Source: Streptomyces cathayae
GTDB lineage: Bacteria > Actinomycetota > Actinomycetes > Streptomycetales > Streptomycetaceae
Length of the DNA: 64,000 nt
Reading direction: 5' to 3'
Assembly: GCF_029760955.1 (NCBI RefSeq)
Contig: NZ_CP121682.1
Span: 682,001-746,000 of the forward strand
Translations under genes and position numbers: made by a program
Notes under the pieces: model-generated
The model's database searches: none
Seen by the model: only the letters and a program-made list of their open reading frames with translations
Told to the model about the DNA's origin: nothing
Shown: positions 27,912-36,520 of the stretch, in pieces
Layout: the number at the start of each line of letters is the position of its first letter
Numbering within the stretch: position 1 is the first letter of the stretch

Positions 27912-28298
27912 ATGTCCAGGAAAGAGAAGTCGTCGCAGCCCTCGCACGGCGAGGGCCCGAGCCGCCACAAGGGCACCGAACAGCACGGCTGGGCCCCCGA
28001 CGTCGACGAGACACGCCAGCAGGACAACCCGAGCGCCCAGCGCTCCTTCCACCCGGACGAGCACGCCCCGCCCGCCGGGAAGGGGCGCAGGAAGTCCAAG
28101 CAGGAACGTGGATCCGTCCCCGGGGACACGGTCGAGAGCGGCACGAAGAGCGGCGAGGAGTACGGCGACGACGCGGAGAAGGGAATGCGCGACACCGGAC
28201 GCCGGGGTCGCTCCCGGCGCCCGAGCGGCACCCGGGACGACTCCGCCTTCACCGGCGTCGACCCGGACGAGGGCGGGGAGCAGCGCCGCCCCGGCTGA
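27912..28298 (+). CDS. Small hydrophilic, probably disordered protein
   Basis: 128 residues, ATG at 27912 after GGGAG. It is almost entirely polar: rich in Gly, Ser, Glu, Arg, Lys and Asp, with no hydrophobic core (for example EKSSQPSHGEGPSRHKG). No family is recognised. Such hydrophilins often accumulate under stress in Streptomyces. It is divergent from hoxX, with a 225-base gap between them. A GGGTAC at 27863-27868 resembles the -10 of SigB-type stress promoters, but no good -35 is present. The role is unknown. Confidence 0.6.
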   Translation: MSRKEKSSQPSHGEGPSRHKGTEQHGWAPDVDETRQQDNPSAQRSFHPDEHAPPAGKGRRKSKQERGSVPGDTVESGTKSGEEYGDDAEKGMRDTGRRGRSRRPSGTRDDSAFTGVDPDEGGEQRRPG

Positions 28299-28393
28299 CG
28301 CCGGGCGTGCGGGGTGCACCGCCCCGCGCACGTCACCGGGGGCGGCCGGGAAACGGTCATCGGCCGTCCGGGCCGCGTCGCACCGGACCGGGG

Positions 28394-29281
28394 TCACCCC
28401 CGGGCGGCTCGACGGGCCGCCCGGGCCGTGGGCAGGTAGCGCAGGCGCTCGGGCAGCAGCGGGACCACCGTGCGGACGACGGCGCCCAGGCGGCGCAGTC
28501 CGCGTTCGTCCCGTGCCGTCCAGGCCAGACCGAGGCGGTCACGGACGGTGGGCGGGAGCAGGCCGGTCGTGACGAAGACGTGCAGCCGCGCCAGGGGCGG
28601 GCGGAGCACCGGCCAGAGCCGGCGCAGGAGCACACCCGCGCCGTCCGGCGGCGGGATCGGCCGCCGCGGGTCGAGCAGTTCCGCCACGACGGCCGTCCTC
28701 TCCAGTTCCTCGCCCACCATCGCGTCGAAGTACGGCCAGAACTCCTCCGGGGTGCGCGGCATGTCGCGCTGCCTGATGCCGAGGATGGCCCCGAGACGGA
28801 GGAGTTCGTCATAGAGGCGGCGTTCGTCCGGCTCGTCGAACGGGTGGGACAGGTACTGGGCGGCCCTCAGGAAGACGGGATAGGCGGTGGCGTGCACCCA
28901 GGCGTAGTAGGCCGGGGTGAGTGCGTGGTAGGCGCGGCCCCGGGCGTCGGTGCCGCTGATGGTCCTGTGCAGCTCGCGGAGCCTGCGGCCCTCCTCGAGG
29001 GCCTGCTCGCCGCCGTAGACCCACAGCTGCAGGGAGTTCAGTGAGCGTTCGGCCCGGCCCCAGGGGTCGGTGCGGAACACGGAGTGGTCGTCGACGCCCG
29101 CGCCGACCGCCGGGTGGGCGACCTGGAGCACCAGGGCGGGCGGCAGGGAGAGCAGGATCCGGACGTCACCGGTGATGTCCCAGAGGAGGGAGCCCGGCGC
29201 GAACGGGACGGGCCCCGAGAAGGTGTCCGGGCCGGGTGCGGGGCCCGTGCCCGGCCCGGTGTGCGCGTGGTCGCCGGCCAT
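28394..29281 (-). CDS. DUF2236 (MpaB/latex-clearing-like) protein
   Basis: 295 residues, ATG at 29281 with GGAG about nine bases upstream. Typical DUF2236 features: LLWDITGDVRILLSLPPAL, then QVAHPAVGAGVDDHSVFRTD and PWGRAERSLNSL, with the conserved His residues of this all-helical haem-binding family (PAYYAWVHATAYPVF). Members include the fungal MpaB oxygenase and bacterial rubber-degrading oxygenases. The natural substrate here is unknown. It stands alone; the next gene upstream is the MFS transporter, more than 350 bases away. Confidence 0.8.
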   Translation of the reverse strand: MAGDHAHTGPGTGPAPGPDTFSGPVPFAPGSLLWDITGDVRILLSLPPALVLQVAHPAVGAGVDDHSVFRTDPWGRAERSLNSLQLWVYGGEQALEEGRRLRELHRTISGTDARGRAYHALTPAYYAWVHATAYPVFLRAAQYLSHPFDEPDERRLYDELLRLGAILGIRQRDMPRTPEEFWPYFDAMVGEELERTAVVAELLDPRRPIPPPDGAGVLLRRLWPVLRPPLARLHVFVTTGLLPPTVRDRLGLAWTARDERGLRRLGAVVRTVVPLLPERLRYLPTARAARRAARG

Positions 29282-29573
29282 CTCAGCACGCTCCGGTGGG
29301 CCGTCGTACTCGTCCCCTGTGCCCTGGCTGTGGGGCCGTGGGGCCGTGGGTACCGCCCTCCGTCCGGAGGGCGGTCGTCGCCGCCTTCGCGGTGTCCGGC
29401 ACCGCGTTCGAGGTGCACGCCGAGGAGGTCACCGCGAACCGTGTGTCCTCCTTCCCATCCTCCATCGGCGCCGGCCGCGATGCCAAGCCGGTCCTGCCGA
29501 CCGCCGTCAAGGGCGGCGCGGAGGAGATCTCTCCCGGCGCCGGGCGAGTCCGCCGAGGGCGCGTGACGAGCGC
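29282..29573. other. Intergenic stretch without a supported gene
   Basis: No coding frame here looks real. The one distinct element is a perfect hairpin at 29353-29374 (CCGCCCTCCG / CGGAGGGCGG, two-base loop). Its role is not clear from position: it is upstream of the DUF2236 gene and downstream of the MFS terminator. Confidence 0.5.
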
Positions 29574-29607
29574 GGAGGCCCTCCGGGCGTTTCGCCGGAG
29601 GACCTCC
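29574..29607 (-). terminator. Terminator hairpin of the MFS transporter gene
   Basis: Thirteen-bp arms GGAGGCCCTCCGG / CCGGAGGACCTCC with one mismatch around an eight-base loop, 30 bases beyond the stop codon at 29637. Confidence 0.6.
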
Positions 29608-29636
29608 TCACTCCACCACCCCACGGGGCGTGCGCC

Positions 29637-31241
29637 TCAGCCGACGCCGGCTCGCGCTGCCGCCGCGCCCGCGGAGTCCGCGGACTCCGCGGTGAGCCGC
29701 TCCATGCCGCTGGTGTCCTTCAGCGGCTTCTCCTTGATGAACAGCACCGCGATCACGGCAAGGGCCGCGACGGGCGTGGCCACGAGGAAGAGTTCCGCGG
29801 TGGCCATCCCGTAGGCGCGCTCCACGATCTCCCGCATCGGCTCGGGCAGCGTCGCCATGTCGGGCACTCCGCCCCCGCCGGCCTCGTCCGCACCGGCCGG
29901 GATGCCCGCTTCCGTCAGGCTCCTGGTCATCTCGGTGGCGACCCGGTTGGCGAGGATCGCCCCGAGCACACTGGTGCCGATGGTGCCGCCCATGCTTCGG
30001 AAGAAGGACAACACCGAGGTGGCGGCGCCCAGTTCGGTCGCGGGAACGTCGTTCTGGGCGGCCAGCACCAGGTTCTGCATCAGCATGCCGACGCCGACGC
30101 CCATGATCGCCATGTAGGCGCTGAGCAGGCCGAAGTGGGTGTCGACGTCGATGGTGGCCAGCAGTCCGAGGCCCACCGTCATGATGATGGAGCCCGCGAC
30201 CAGGTACACCTTCCACCGGCCGGTCCTGGTGATGATCTGCCCGGCGACGGTCGAGGAGACGAGCAGGCCCAGGATCATGGGCAGGCTCATCAGCCCCGCG
30301 ACCGTCGGGGACTTGCCCAGGGAGATCTGGAAGTACTGCGAGAGGAAGACGGTGCCGCCGAACATGGCCACACCGACGAGGAGACTGGCGACGGTGGTGA
30401 GCGTCACCGTGCGGTTGCGGAAGATGCCCAGGGGGATGACCGGTTCCGGCACGCGCGCCTCGACGACGACCGCGGCGATCAGCAGCACCACTCCCCCGCC
30501 GGCCAGTGCGGCGGTCTGCCACGAGATCCAGTCGAACTCGGTCCCCGCGAGCGTGACCCAGATGAGCAGGGCGCTGACACCCGCGACGATCAGGAAGGCG
30601 CCCAGGAAGTCGATCTTCACCTCACGGCGGACGGTGGGCAGCTTCAGGGTGCGCTGCAGCAGCACGATGGCGAGCAGCGCGAACGGCACCCCGATGAAGA
30701 AGCACCAGCGCCAGCCGAGCCAGGAGGTGTCCACCAGGACACCTCCGATGAGCGGTCCGGCCACGGTGCCGACCGCGAAGACGGCTCCGAAGATGCCCGC
30801 GTACTTGCCGAGCCGACGCGGCGGGATGATGGCCGCCATCACGACCTGCGCCAGAGCCGTGAGACCGCCCGCGCCGATGCCCTGCACCACGCGGCTGAAG
30901 ATCAGCAGCCCCACTTCCTGCGAGAAGCCCGCGAGCAGCGAGCCCACGATGAAGAGGGACAGGGACAGCTGGAGCAGCAGCTTCTGGTTGAACAGGTCCG
31001 ACAGCTTGCCCCACAGGGGCACCGTCGCCGTCATCGCCAGCAGTTCGGCGGTGATGACCCAGGTGTAGGAGGACTGGCTGGCCTCCAGATCGGCGATGAT
31101 GCGCGGGAGCGCGTTGGCGACCACGGTGCCGGCCAGGATGGCGACGAACATGCCCGCCATCAGCCCCGACATGGCCTGGAGTATCTGCCGGTGGGTCATG
31201 GCGGTGGGGGGCGCCTCCACGGGCGCCGGTGTTGAGTTCAC
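29637..31241 (-). CDS. DHA2-family MFS multidrug exporter (14 TM, EmrB/QacA-like)
   Basis: 534 residues from the GTG at 31241. Fourteen hydrophobic helices can be followed. Motif A is present (GKLSDLFNQK), as is motif C of drug:H+ antiporters (GAVFAVGTVAGPLIGG) and the D1 motif near helix 1. The family expels cationic or lipophilic drugs using the proton gradient. The Shine-Dalgarno is weak. It lies 108 bases downstream of a TetR gene on the same strand, so the pair may be one regulated unit; the classical TetR-exporter arrangement suggests repression relieved by substrate. Confidence 0.9.
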   Translation of the reverse strand: MNSTPAPVEAPPTAMTHRQILQAMSGLMAGMFVAILAGTVVANALPRIIADLEASQSSYTWVITAELLAMTATVPLWGKLSDLFNQKLLLQLSLSLFIVGSLLAGFSQEVGLLIFSRVVQGIGAGGLTALAQVVMAAIIPPRRLGKYAGIFGAVFAVGTVAGPLIGGVLVDTSWLGWRWCFFIGVPFALLAIVLLQRTLKLPTVRREVKIDFLGAFLIVAGVSALLIWVTLAGTEFDWISWQTAALAGGGVVLLIAAVVVEARVPEPVIPLGIFRNRTVTLTTVASLLVGVAMFGGTVFLSQYFQISLGKSPTVAGLMSLPMILGLLVSSTVAGQIITRTGRWKVYLVAGSIIMTVGLGLLATIDVDTHFGLLSAYMAIMGVGVGMLMQNLVLAAQNDVPATELGAATSVLSFFRSMGGTIGTSVLGAILANRVATEMTRSLTEAGIPAGADEAGGGGVPDMATLPEPMREIVERAYGMATAELFLVATPVAALAVIAVLFIKEKPLKDTSGMERLTAESADSAGAAAARAGVG

Positions 31242-31349
31242 TTCGGTTCTTTCGCAGCAGTCGAGAGGGTGAGCAAAAGGGAAGAGCGAGAGGGACGGAT
31301 CACGCGTGCCGGGGACGACGCGCAGCCGTTCCGTGAGAGACGGAGGGGG

Positions 31350-32069
31350 TCAGATCCCTTCGACCGGTTCGGCGGGTTCGACAGGCCCGGCGGGCTCGAC
31401 CGGTCCCTGGAGGCCGGTGGCCATGTGGTCGAACACCGACCGGAAGACCTCCTCGAAAGGGGTCTCGTCCTGTCGTACGCACCAGTGCTCCACGGCCACG
31501 CGGACCGCTGTGGTGCCGACGGCGGCCAGCAGCCTCGGATACAGCCCCAGAGCCCGCCTGCGCAGTTGGCCCTCGGCCGACCCGAGAGGGGGACGGTCCC
31601 CCGTGAACAGCGGCGATCCGGCGCCGATGCGCTCCGCGAGCGTTTCGGCCAGCAGGAACTCGTCCTCGACGTGGGCGCCGAGACTCCGCGCCAGCAGGTG
31701 CGGTGATCTGCGCAGCACCTCGGAGTGCAGGCGCCACAGCTCGTGCTGTTGTTCCACTTCCCCCAGCTCCGCGGCCAGCGCGTCCCGCAGCGCCGCCAGC
31801 GGTGGCGTGCCGGCGGGCGCGGCGAGCACCGCCTGCCGGACCCGCGCACCCGACTCCGCGCCCACCATCACGAACGCCTCGTCACGGGAGTCGAAGTAGT
31901 TGAAGAACGTGCGGGGTGAGACGCCGACCGCCTCGCTGATCGCGTCGACGGTGACGTTCTCCGCGCCGTGCTCGGCCGCCAGCCGCACCGCGGCCGCCAC
32001 CAGGGCGGCACGGGTCGCCCGCTTCTTGCGTCCCCGAAGTCCGCCGTCCGCCGGGTCTCTGTCGCTCAC
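31350..32069 (-). CDS. TetR-family transcriptional regulator
   Basis: 239 residues from the GTG at 32069. The N-terminal HTH is standard: RAALVAAAVRLAAEHG, then VTVDAISEAVGVSPRTFFNYF and DSRDEAF. The C-terminal ligand-binding region is helical and ends with repeats of Val-Glu-Pro-Ala. The start follows from a TATCCT -10 seven bases upstream, making a leaderless mRNA. It sits directly upstream of, and on the same strand as, the MFS exporter it probably represses. A 13-base near-palindrome overlaps its own promoter, suggesting autoregulation. Confidence 0.85.
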   Translation of the reverse strand: MSDRDPADGGLRGRKKRATRAALVAAAVRLAAEHGAENVTVDAISEAVGVSPRTFFNYFDSRDEAFVMVGAESGARVRQAVLAAPAGTPPLAALRDALAAELGEVEQQHELWRLHSEVLRRSPHLLARSLGAHVEDEFLLAETLAERIGAGSPLFTGDRPPLGSAEGQLRRRALGLYPRLLAAVGTTAVRVAVEHWCVRQDETPFEEVFRSVFDHMATGLQGPVEPAGPVEPAEPVEGI

Positions 32070-32076
32070 GTCGTGC

Positions 32077-32104
32077 AGGATACGCAAATATGCAGAGCCT
32101 GCAA
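32077..32104 (-). promoter_or_regulatory. Promoter of the tetR gene with overlapping operator
   Basis: On the minus strand TTGCAG, a 16-base spacer and TATCCT form a promoter ending seven bases before the GTG. The sequence TGCAGAGCCTGCA (32091-32103; 5-bp arms) overlaps the -35, a plausible TetR-type operator. Confidence 0.45.
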
Positions 32105-32169
32105 AAACACGGAACGCCTCGACCCGCCACAACCGGCCACGGCCGGCCACCCCACCGGCGGACACGACG

Positions 32170-32200
32170 GAGCCCGGCCACCGGTGGGGTGGCCGGGCTC
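32170..32200 (-). terminator. Terminator of the flotillin gene
   Basis: Perfect 12-bp arms GAGCCCGGCCAC / GTGGCCGGGCTC with a seven-base loop, 19 bases downstream of the flotillin stop codon at 32219. No gene lies between. Confidence 0.7.
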
Positions 32201-32218
32201 CGCTGTCGGGCCGGGGCG

Positions 32219-33661
32219 TCAGTCGGTGATGTCGACCTTGCCGCCTGCGGGGTCCGCGGGGGCGCGCTCCGCGGGAGCCGGCACCGTCGGCGTGCCGCGC
32301 CGGGTGATCCCCTGGAGGAGTTCGCCGAGGTCGACGCCGGTGGTGGAGCTGAGGAGCTCCATGCCCTGCGCGACGTTGTCGGCGACGGTGCGCGGGAGCT
32401 GGCCCGCGCCGTCCGTGGAGATGACCGTCAGCTTGTCCACGGCGGCCAGCGGCTCGGCGGCCTTGCCGACGACCTGCGGCAGCACCTCGACCAGCATCTG
32501 GAGCACGGCCGCGTCGCCGTAGCGTTCGAAGGCGTCGGCCTTCTTGTGCATGGCGTCGGCCTCCGCCGCACCCTTCGCGGAGATCGCGGCGGCCTCGGCG
32601 TCACCCTCCAGGCGGACGGCGTCGGCGAGCGCGGCGCGGTGGGCCTTCTCACCCTCACCGGTGAGCCTGGCCCGCTCGGCGGCCGCCTCGGCCTCCTTGA
32701 CCGAGGCGATCCGGCGGGCCTCGGCCTCCTGCTCGGCCTGGTAGCGGGCGGCGTCGGCGGGCTTGCGGACCTTGGTGTCGAGTTCACGGTCGGTCAGCGC
32801 GGCCTGCCGGGTGGCGACCTTCTCCTGCTCCTGCAGGACCTCCTGCTCCCGGGCGGCCTCGGCGAGCGGGCCGGCGGCGTTGGCGCGGGCGACGGCCTCG
32901 TCCGTCTCGGCCTTGATCTCGGCCTGCTTCAGCGCGAAGGTGCGCTGGGCGATCGCGATCTCCTCCTCCGCCTTGAGCCGGGCCTGCTCGGAGGCGCGCC
33001 GGGCGACGGCCTCGGCGATGTCGGCCTCCTGCTTGGCGCGGGCCGCCTCGGGCCGGCCCAGGTCCTCGAGGTAGGAGCCCTCGGTGGTGATGTCCTGGAT
33101 CTGGAAGGCGTCCAGCACGAGGCCCTGTCCGGAGAGGCTGGCCTCGGCCTCCTCCGCGACCTGTCCGGCGAAGGCGGCGCGGTCACGGATGATGTCCTCG
33201 ACGGACATGCGCCCCACGATGGAGCGCAGCGCGCCGGACAGCACTTCCTGGGTGAACCCGACGATGCCGTCCTGCTGGTCGAGGAAGCGCTGGGCCGCGG
33301 CGCGGATCGAGTCCTCGGTGCCGCCGACCTTGACGATGGCGACACCCTCCAGGTTCGCCTTCACCCCGCGCAGGGTGACCGCGCCCCGGACCGCGATCGG
33401 GATGTGCCGGCTGGAGAGTTCGAGGGTGAACTTCTGCTGGACGAACGGGACGACGAAGACGCCGCCGCCGACCACGACCTTCTGGCCGCTGTTGTCGGTG
33501 AAGACCCGGCCGGTCTCGGGGTCGGTGGACTGCTTGCCTCGCCGGCCGGTGACGATGAACGCCTCGCTGGGGCCGGCGACCTTGTAGCGGGTGACCACCA
33601 CCAGGCCCAGCAGGACCAGGAGTACGACGACTCCCACCACGGCGATCAGTACAGGACTCAT
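32219..33661 (-). CDS. Flotillin-like SPFH/band-7 membrane protein
   Basis: 480 residues. One N-terminal helix (VLIAVVGVVVLLVLLGLVVV) anchors it to the membrane. The SPFH domain spans about 30-200 with TGRRGKQSTDPETGRVFTDN and LSGALRSIVGRMSVEDIIRD. Residues 200-380 form a long charged coiled coil rich in EA/ER/EQ repeats (for example AEAVARRASEQARLKAEEE), the flotillin domain. Flotillins oligomerise in functional membrane microdomains. It follows its probable NfeD-like partner by 146 bases on the same strand. Length and order match the family. Confidence 0.9.
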   Translation of the reverse strand: MSPVLIAVVGVVVLLVLLGLVVVTRYKVAGPSEAFIVTGRRGKQSTDPETGRVFTDNSGQKVVVGGGVFVVPFVQQKFTLELSSRHIPIAVRGAVTLRGVKANLEGVAIVKVGGTEDSIRAAAQRFLDQQDGIVGFTQEVLSGALRSIVGRMSVEDIIRDRAAFAGQVAEEAEASLSGQGLVLDAFQIQDITTEGSYLEDLGRPEAARAKQEADIAEAVARRASEQARLKAEEEIAIAQRTFALKQAEIKAETDEAVARANAAGPLAEAAREQEVLQEQEKVATRQAALTDRELDTKVRKPADAARYQAEQEAEARRIASVKEAEAAAERARLTGEGEKAHRAALADAVRLEGDAEAAAISAKGAAEADAMHKKADAFERYGDAAVLQMLVEVLPQVVGKAAEPLAAVDKLTVISTDGAGQLPRTVADNVAQGMELLSSTTGVDLGELLQGITRRGTPTVPAPAERAPADPAGGKVDITD

Positions 33662-33807
33662 AGGTGTGGAATCCCCTCAGCCTTCCCCGGGGGACGGCGA
33701 TGTGGTTCGGATGGGACGGGAAAGCGGATACTGCGGGAGCCGCCGGCGCCATCGCGGGCGTCGGCGGGTGACGTGCCGTTCCGCGGGGACGTGCCGGTCG
33801 GCACCGG

Positions 33808-34317
33808 TCAGCGCTCGACCGGGCGGACCGCCACCGAGGTCGCGGACAGTGCCGACTCCACCCAGACCTCGGCACCCCGCGCGACGGGCACGGCGCTCTT
33901 CGCGGACAGCTTCAGCGGCTGCCCGGCGAGATACACCAGCACCTCGCCGTAGCCCTCGGCCGGGATGGCGGTCACCACCGAGCCGGAGGTGCCGACGAGG
34001 TCGCCGCCCCGCGGGGTGGCGGCGGTCTGATCCCGCATCAGGGCCCGGCTGAACTTCCAGGTCAGCCAGCCCGCTGCGACCCCCGCCAGCACGCCGACCA
34101 CCGTCGCACCGGTGACCCCGAGGTCCGTCGTGCCGAGGACGATCGCGCCGCCGAAACCGAGCATGGAGACGAACCCGGCGATCACCGGCAGCGACAGCAG
34201 CCCGTCGAACATACCGTCCAGCACACCGCCGAAGACGCCTTCCAGGAGTCCGTCGAAGATCAGTGAGAACAGCAGCAGAAGCAGTCCCGCGACGCCGAGA
34301 CCCACAAACCACTCCAT
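33808..34317 (-). CDS. NfeD-like membrane protein (flotillin partner)
   Basis: 169 residues, ATG at 34317 (GTGAGG five bases upstream); an in-frame start further upstream would add 28 unlikely residues. Four hydrophobic helices fill the N-terminal 100 residues (GLGVAGLLLLLFSLIFDGLL onward). The C-terminal 60 residues hold a small OB-like beta domain (TSGSVVTAIPAEGYGEVLV), as in NfeD proteins, which pair with flotillins. It has no protease domain. The gene order NfeD-then-flotillin supports a joint role in membrane domains. Confidence 0.7.
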   Translation of the reverse strand: MEWFVGLGVAGLLLLLFSLIFDGLLEGVFGGVLDGMFDGLLSLPVIAGFVSMLGFGGAIVLGTTDLGVTGATVVGVLAGVAAGWLTWKFSRALMRDQTAATPRGGDLVGTSGSVVTAIPAEGYGEVLVYLAGQPLKLSAKSAVPVARGAEVWVESALSATSVAVRPVER

Positions 34318-34379
34318 TCGGGCCTCACTTTCGCCGACCGGCCTCCCGCATGCGCATGCTCTCACGCATCCGGACTCGA

Positions 34380-34407
34380 ACACATTGCCAGGACTCGGCA
34401 ATCTTTA
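34380..34407. other. Gap between NfeD-like and Rv1733c-like genes, with a weak IR
   Basis: The 257-base gap is locally AT-richer than its surroundings. A weak inverted repeat TTGCC / GGCAA (seven-base loop), ending in TCTTT, is visible. I see no gene. Confidence 0.3.
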
Positions 34408-34574
34408 CGCTTCCTTCATGCCGCCTTCCAGCGGAGACCGCCGTTCCGCTCCTGCCCGGGCCGCGGTACGCGTCACGTGGCACACGACGGACACGCCCCC
34501 GCCGTCACCGGCGTCCTTCCGGGAGCCTCCCCGCTGAACCGCGAGGGCCGAGGCCCCTGCCCGCCTCCGGCAGT

Positions 34575-35210
34575 TCATCCGGGTGCCGTCCAGCGGGGGG
34601 ACGTCTCGGCCCAGGCCCTGTCCCAGTCGGCGAGGTTCCGGCGCCGTACGACGAGACGGGTCACGCCGTGGGCGGCGGCGCCGGTGAGGGCGACGCCGGT
34701 GCCGGAGAGAAGGGCCCAGCCCATGCTGCGGCTGCGGATCTCCGCACGCGCCAGCGGTGGCTCGGTGGCCTCGCCGTCGGTGGTCACCCAGATGCGGACC
34801 GGACTGCCCGCGGACAGGCCCGGTCGCACCTCGGCCCGGGTGGTGCCGGTCCGTCCCTCGTGGGTGGTGAAGCGGACCTCGACCGGGTAGCGGGCCAGCT
34901 CCTCCTCGTCCGATCCCGGCTCCGGATGGCGCGGGGCGTCCTCGGTGAGGGTCGCGGTCGTCTCGTACCGGGTCAGGCTCTGGTGGCGGGCCGTGTCCTC
35001 GTAGTGGCGGTGGGCGAGTCGTGAGACGACGACGGTGACCACGGGCGCCACCGTCAGGACGGCGAGCAGGACAGCGAGACCGATCCAGACCCGGAGCACG
35101 TCGGTGCGGCGGCGCAGGGGGTTGCGCCGGCGGTGCCCCGGCGAAGGACCGTCGGGCGGTCCGAGAGGGTGGCCCGGGGACGGTTGCGCGGGAGGAACGG
35201 TGCCCGCCAC
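34575..35210 (-). CDS. Rv1733c-like membrane protein
   Basis: 211 residues from the GTG at 35210, preceded by AAGGAG at seven bases. A proline-rich tail is followed by RRRNPLRRRTDVLRVWIGL, the hallmark opening of the Rv1733c family, and by two helices (first at about 40-63, second near 170) flanking an extracytoplasmic beta domain. Rv1733c is a DosR-regulated dormancy antigen of M. tuberculosis; its function is unknown. Here it lies next to an actin-fold ATPase, two TraR/DksA-type proteins and a NarL-type two-component system, a dormancy-like neighbourhood. Confidence 0.75.
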   Translation of the reverse strand: MAGTVPPAQPSPGHPLGPPDGPSPGHRRRNPLRRRTDVLRVWIGLAVLLAVLTVAPVVTVVVSRLAHRHYEDTARHQSLTRYETTATLTEDAPRHPEPGSDEEELARYPVEVRFTTHEGRTGTTRAEVRPGLSAGSPVRIWVTTDGEATEPPLARAEIRSRSMGWALLSGTGVALTGAAAHGVTRLVVRRRNLADWDRAWAETSPRWTAPG

Positions 35211-35265
35211 GTCGTGACTCCTTCGGGTGTCGGGGCGCGGACGAAGGGGGAGTGCGGCTGGCGGG

Positions 35266-36075
35266 TCAGCCGGATCCGGTGGCCAGGGGGTGGTGGTGCG
35301 CCGCGGCGAGCAGGCCGGCGGCTCCCCGGACCGCGGCGGTGTGCGGCGACGGCACGGGCTGGACCGGGCAGCCGAGCCGGCCGGGCAGACCGTGGGTGAT
35401 CTCCGGGCGCAGGGCGCCCCCGCCGGACAGGAGGATGCCCCGGCGCAGGGCGGTGCGGGTGGTGGCGCCGCGGTCCTGCCGCAGCATCGCCGTCACCATG
35501 TCGACCACCGCGTCGGTGAGGTCCCCGGGCGGGGTGCCGTAGGCGCCCAGGTCACCGACGCCCAGCGCGGTGCGCCGGGCGTCGGTGACGGCTCCCTCGG
35601 CGAGCAGCACCACCTCGGTGAGGTGCGCACCGAGGTCCACCACCAGGAGCGGTCTGGAGTGGTCGGCGCCCGCGGCGAGGGCAACCGCCCGCGCGCCCGG
35701 GACGGTGTGGACAGCGCGCGGGCGGAGGATTTCGACGGCCGTGTGGGCCGCTTCCCGGAAGGCGGGCCCGTCCAGGACCGGTGTCGTGACGACGACCAGG
35801 GGGCGGCCGAAGCGGGGCAGCCGGTGGCCGAGCAGCCGGTCGAGCATCCGGGCGGTGCCGGAGGTGTCGACGATGGCGCCGCGCTGGATGGGGTGGATGG
35901 CTCCGCTGCCCGGGAAGGTCACCGTGGGGACGTCGAGGACCATGCCCCGTCCCGCGATCCACGCGCGCGTGCGGGAGCTGCCCAGGTCGAGCGCGATGCC
36001 GGAGCACCGGCGGCACCGCGGCCAGGGGCTGCGCCGTACGGCCGACGTCCTGTACGGACGCCGGACCACGGTCAT
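35266..36075 (-). CDS. MreB/Hsp70-fold ATPase (actin-like, small)
   Basis: 269 residues. The actin-fold nucleotide motifs are visible: phosphate-1 GIALDLGSSRTRAWIAG (about residue 26), phosphate-2 LLVVDLGAHLTEVVLLA (about 150) and adenosine GILLSGGGAL (about 220). It is shorter than MreB (about 340) and has lost part of subdomain 2. It is probably an actin-like ATPase rather than a true rod-shape protein, since Streptomyces has its own MreB genes. The 22-base gap to the zinc protein upstream on the same strand suggests co-transcription; function unknown. Confidence 0.7.
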   Translation of the reverse strand: MTVVRRPYRTSAVRRSPWPRCRRCSGIALDLGSSRTRAWIAGRGMVLDVPTVTFPGSGAIHPIQRGAIVDTSGTARMLDRLLGHRLPRFGRPLVVVTTPVLDGPAFREAAHTAVEILRPRAVHTVPGARAVALAAGADHSRPLLVVDLGAHLTEVVLLAEGAVTDARRTALGVGDLGAYGTPPGDLTDAVVDMVTAMLRQDRGATTRTALRRGILLSGGGALRPEITHGLPGRLGCPVQPVPSPHTAAVRGAAGLLAAAHHHPLATGSG

Positions 36076-36097
36076 CGTCCGGTCCTTCGGCCCGTGC

Positions 36098-36472
36098 TCA
36101 TCGCGCGGCCTCCCTCACCTGCTGGCAGCGGGCGCAGTAACGGGCCTGGGGAACTATCAGCAGCCGGTCCCGTTCGACCGGGCCGCGGCACAGGTGGCAG
36201 CGGCCGTAGCCGCCGGTGTCCATCCGGGCGAGCGCCGCCTCGACGTCGGCGAGCACCATCCGGGCGGACGCGGCGAGCCTGACGTGCACCTCGAGCCGGC
36301 CGGCGCCCTCCTCCTGGAGGGGCTCGCCGGGACCCGACCCGACGTCGGCGGCGAACTGCCGCAGCTGCTCCTGGCGGAACAGCTGCTGCTCGCGCAGGTT
36401 CGCCCGCAACGCCGCGAGGTCCTCGGATGGGAGGACCTCGTCGTGCTCGTCGATGGTCTGCTGGGTCACCAC
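36098..36472 (-). CDS. TraR/DksA-type zinc-finger protein (1)
   Basis: 124 residues from the GTG at 36472. A coiled-coil N-terminal half is followed by the C4 zinc knuckle CHLCRGPVERDRLLIVPQ and YCARC (C-x2-C-x17-C-x2-C). The DxxDxA tip motif that lets DksA act on RNA polymerase is not present, so a ppGpp-DksA role cannot be assumed. It may bind RNA polymerase or act as a small zinc regulator. Next to a second, similar gene 48 bases away. Confidence 0.8.
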   Translation of the reverse strand: MVTQQTIDEHDEVLPSEDLAALRANLREQQLFRQEQLRQFAADVGSGPGEPLQEEGAGRLEVHVRLAASARMVLADVEAALARMDTGGYGRCHLCRGPVERDRLLIVPQARYCARCQQVREAAR

Positions 36473-36520
36473 TTCATCCCCCTTGGGCAGAGCGGGAGAG
36501 GAGTACGGGCAGGGTACGGG

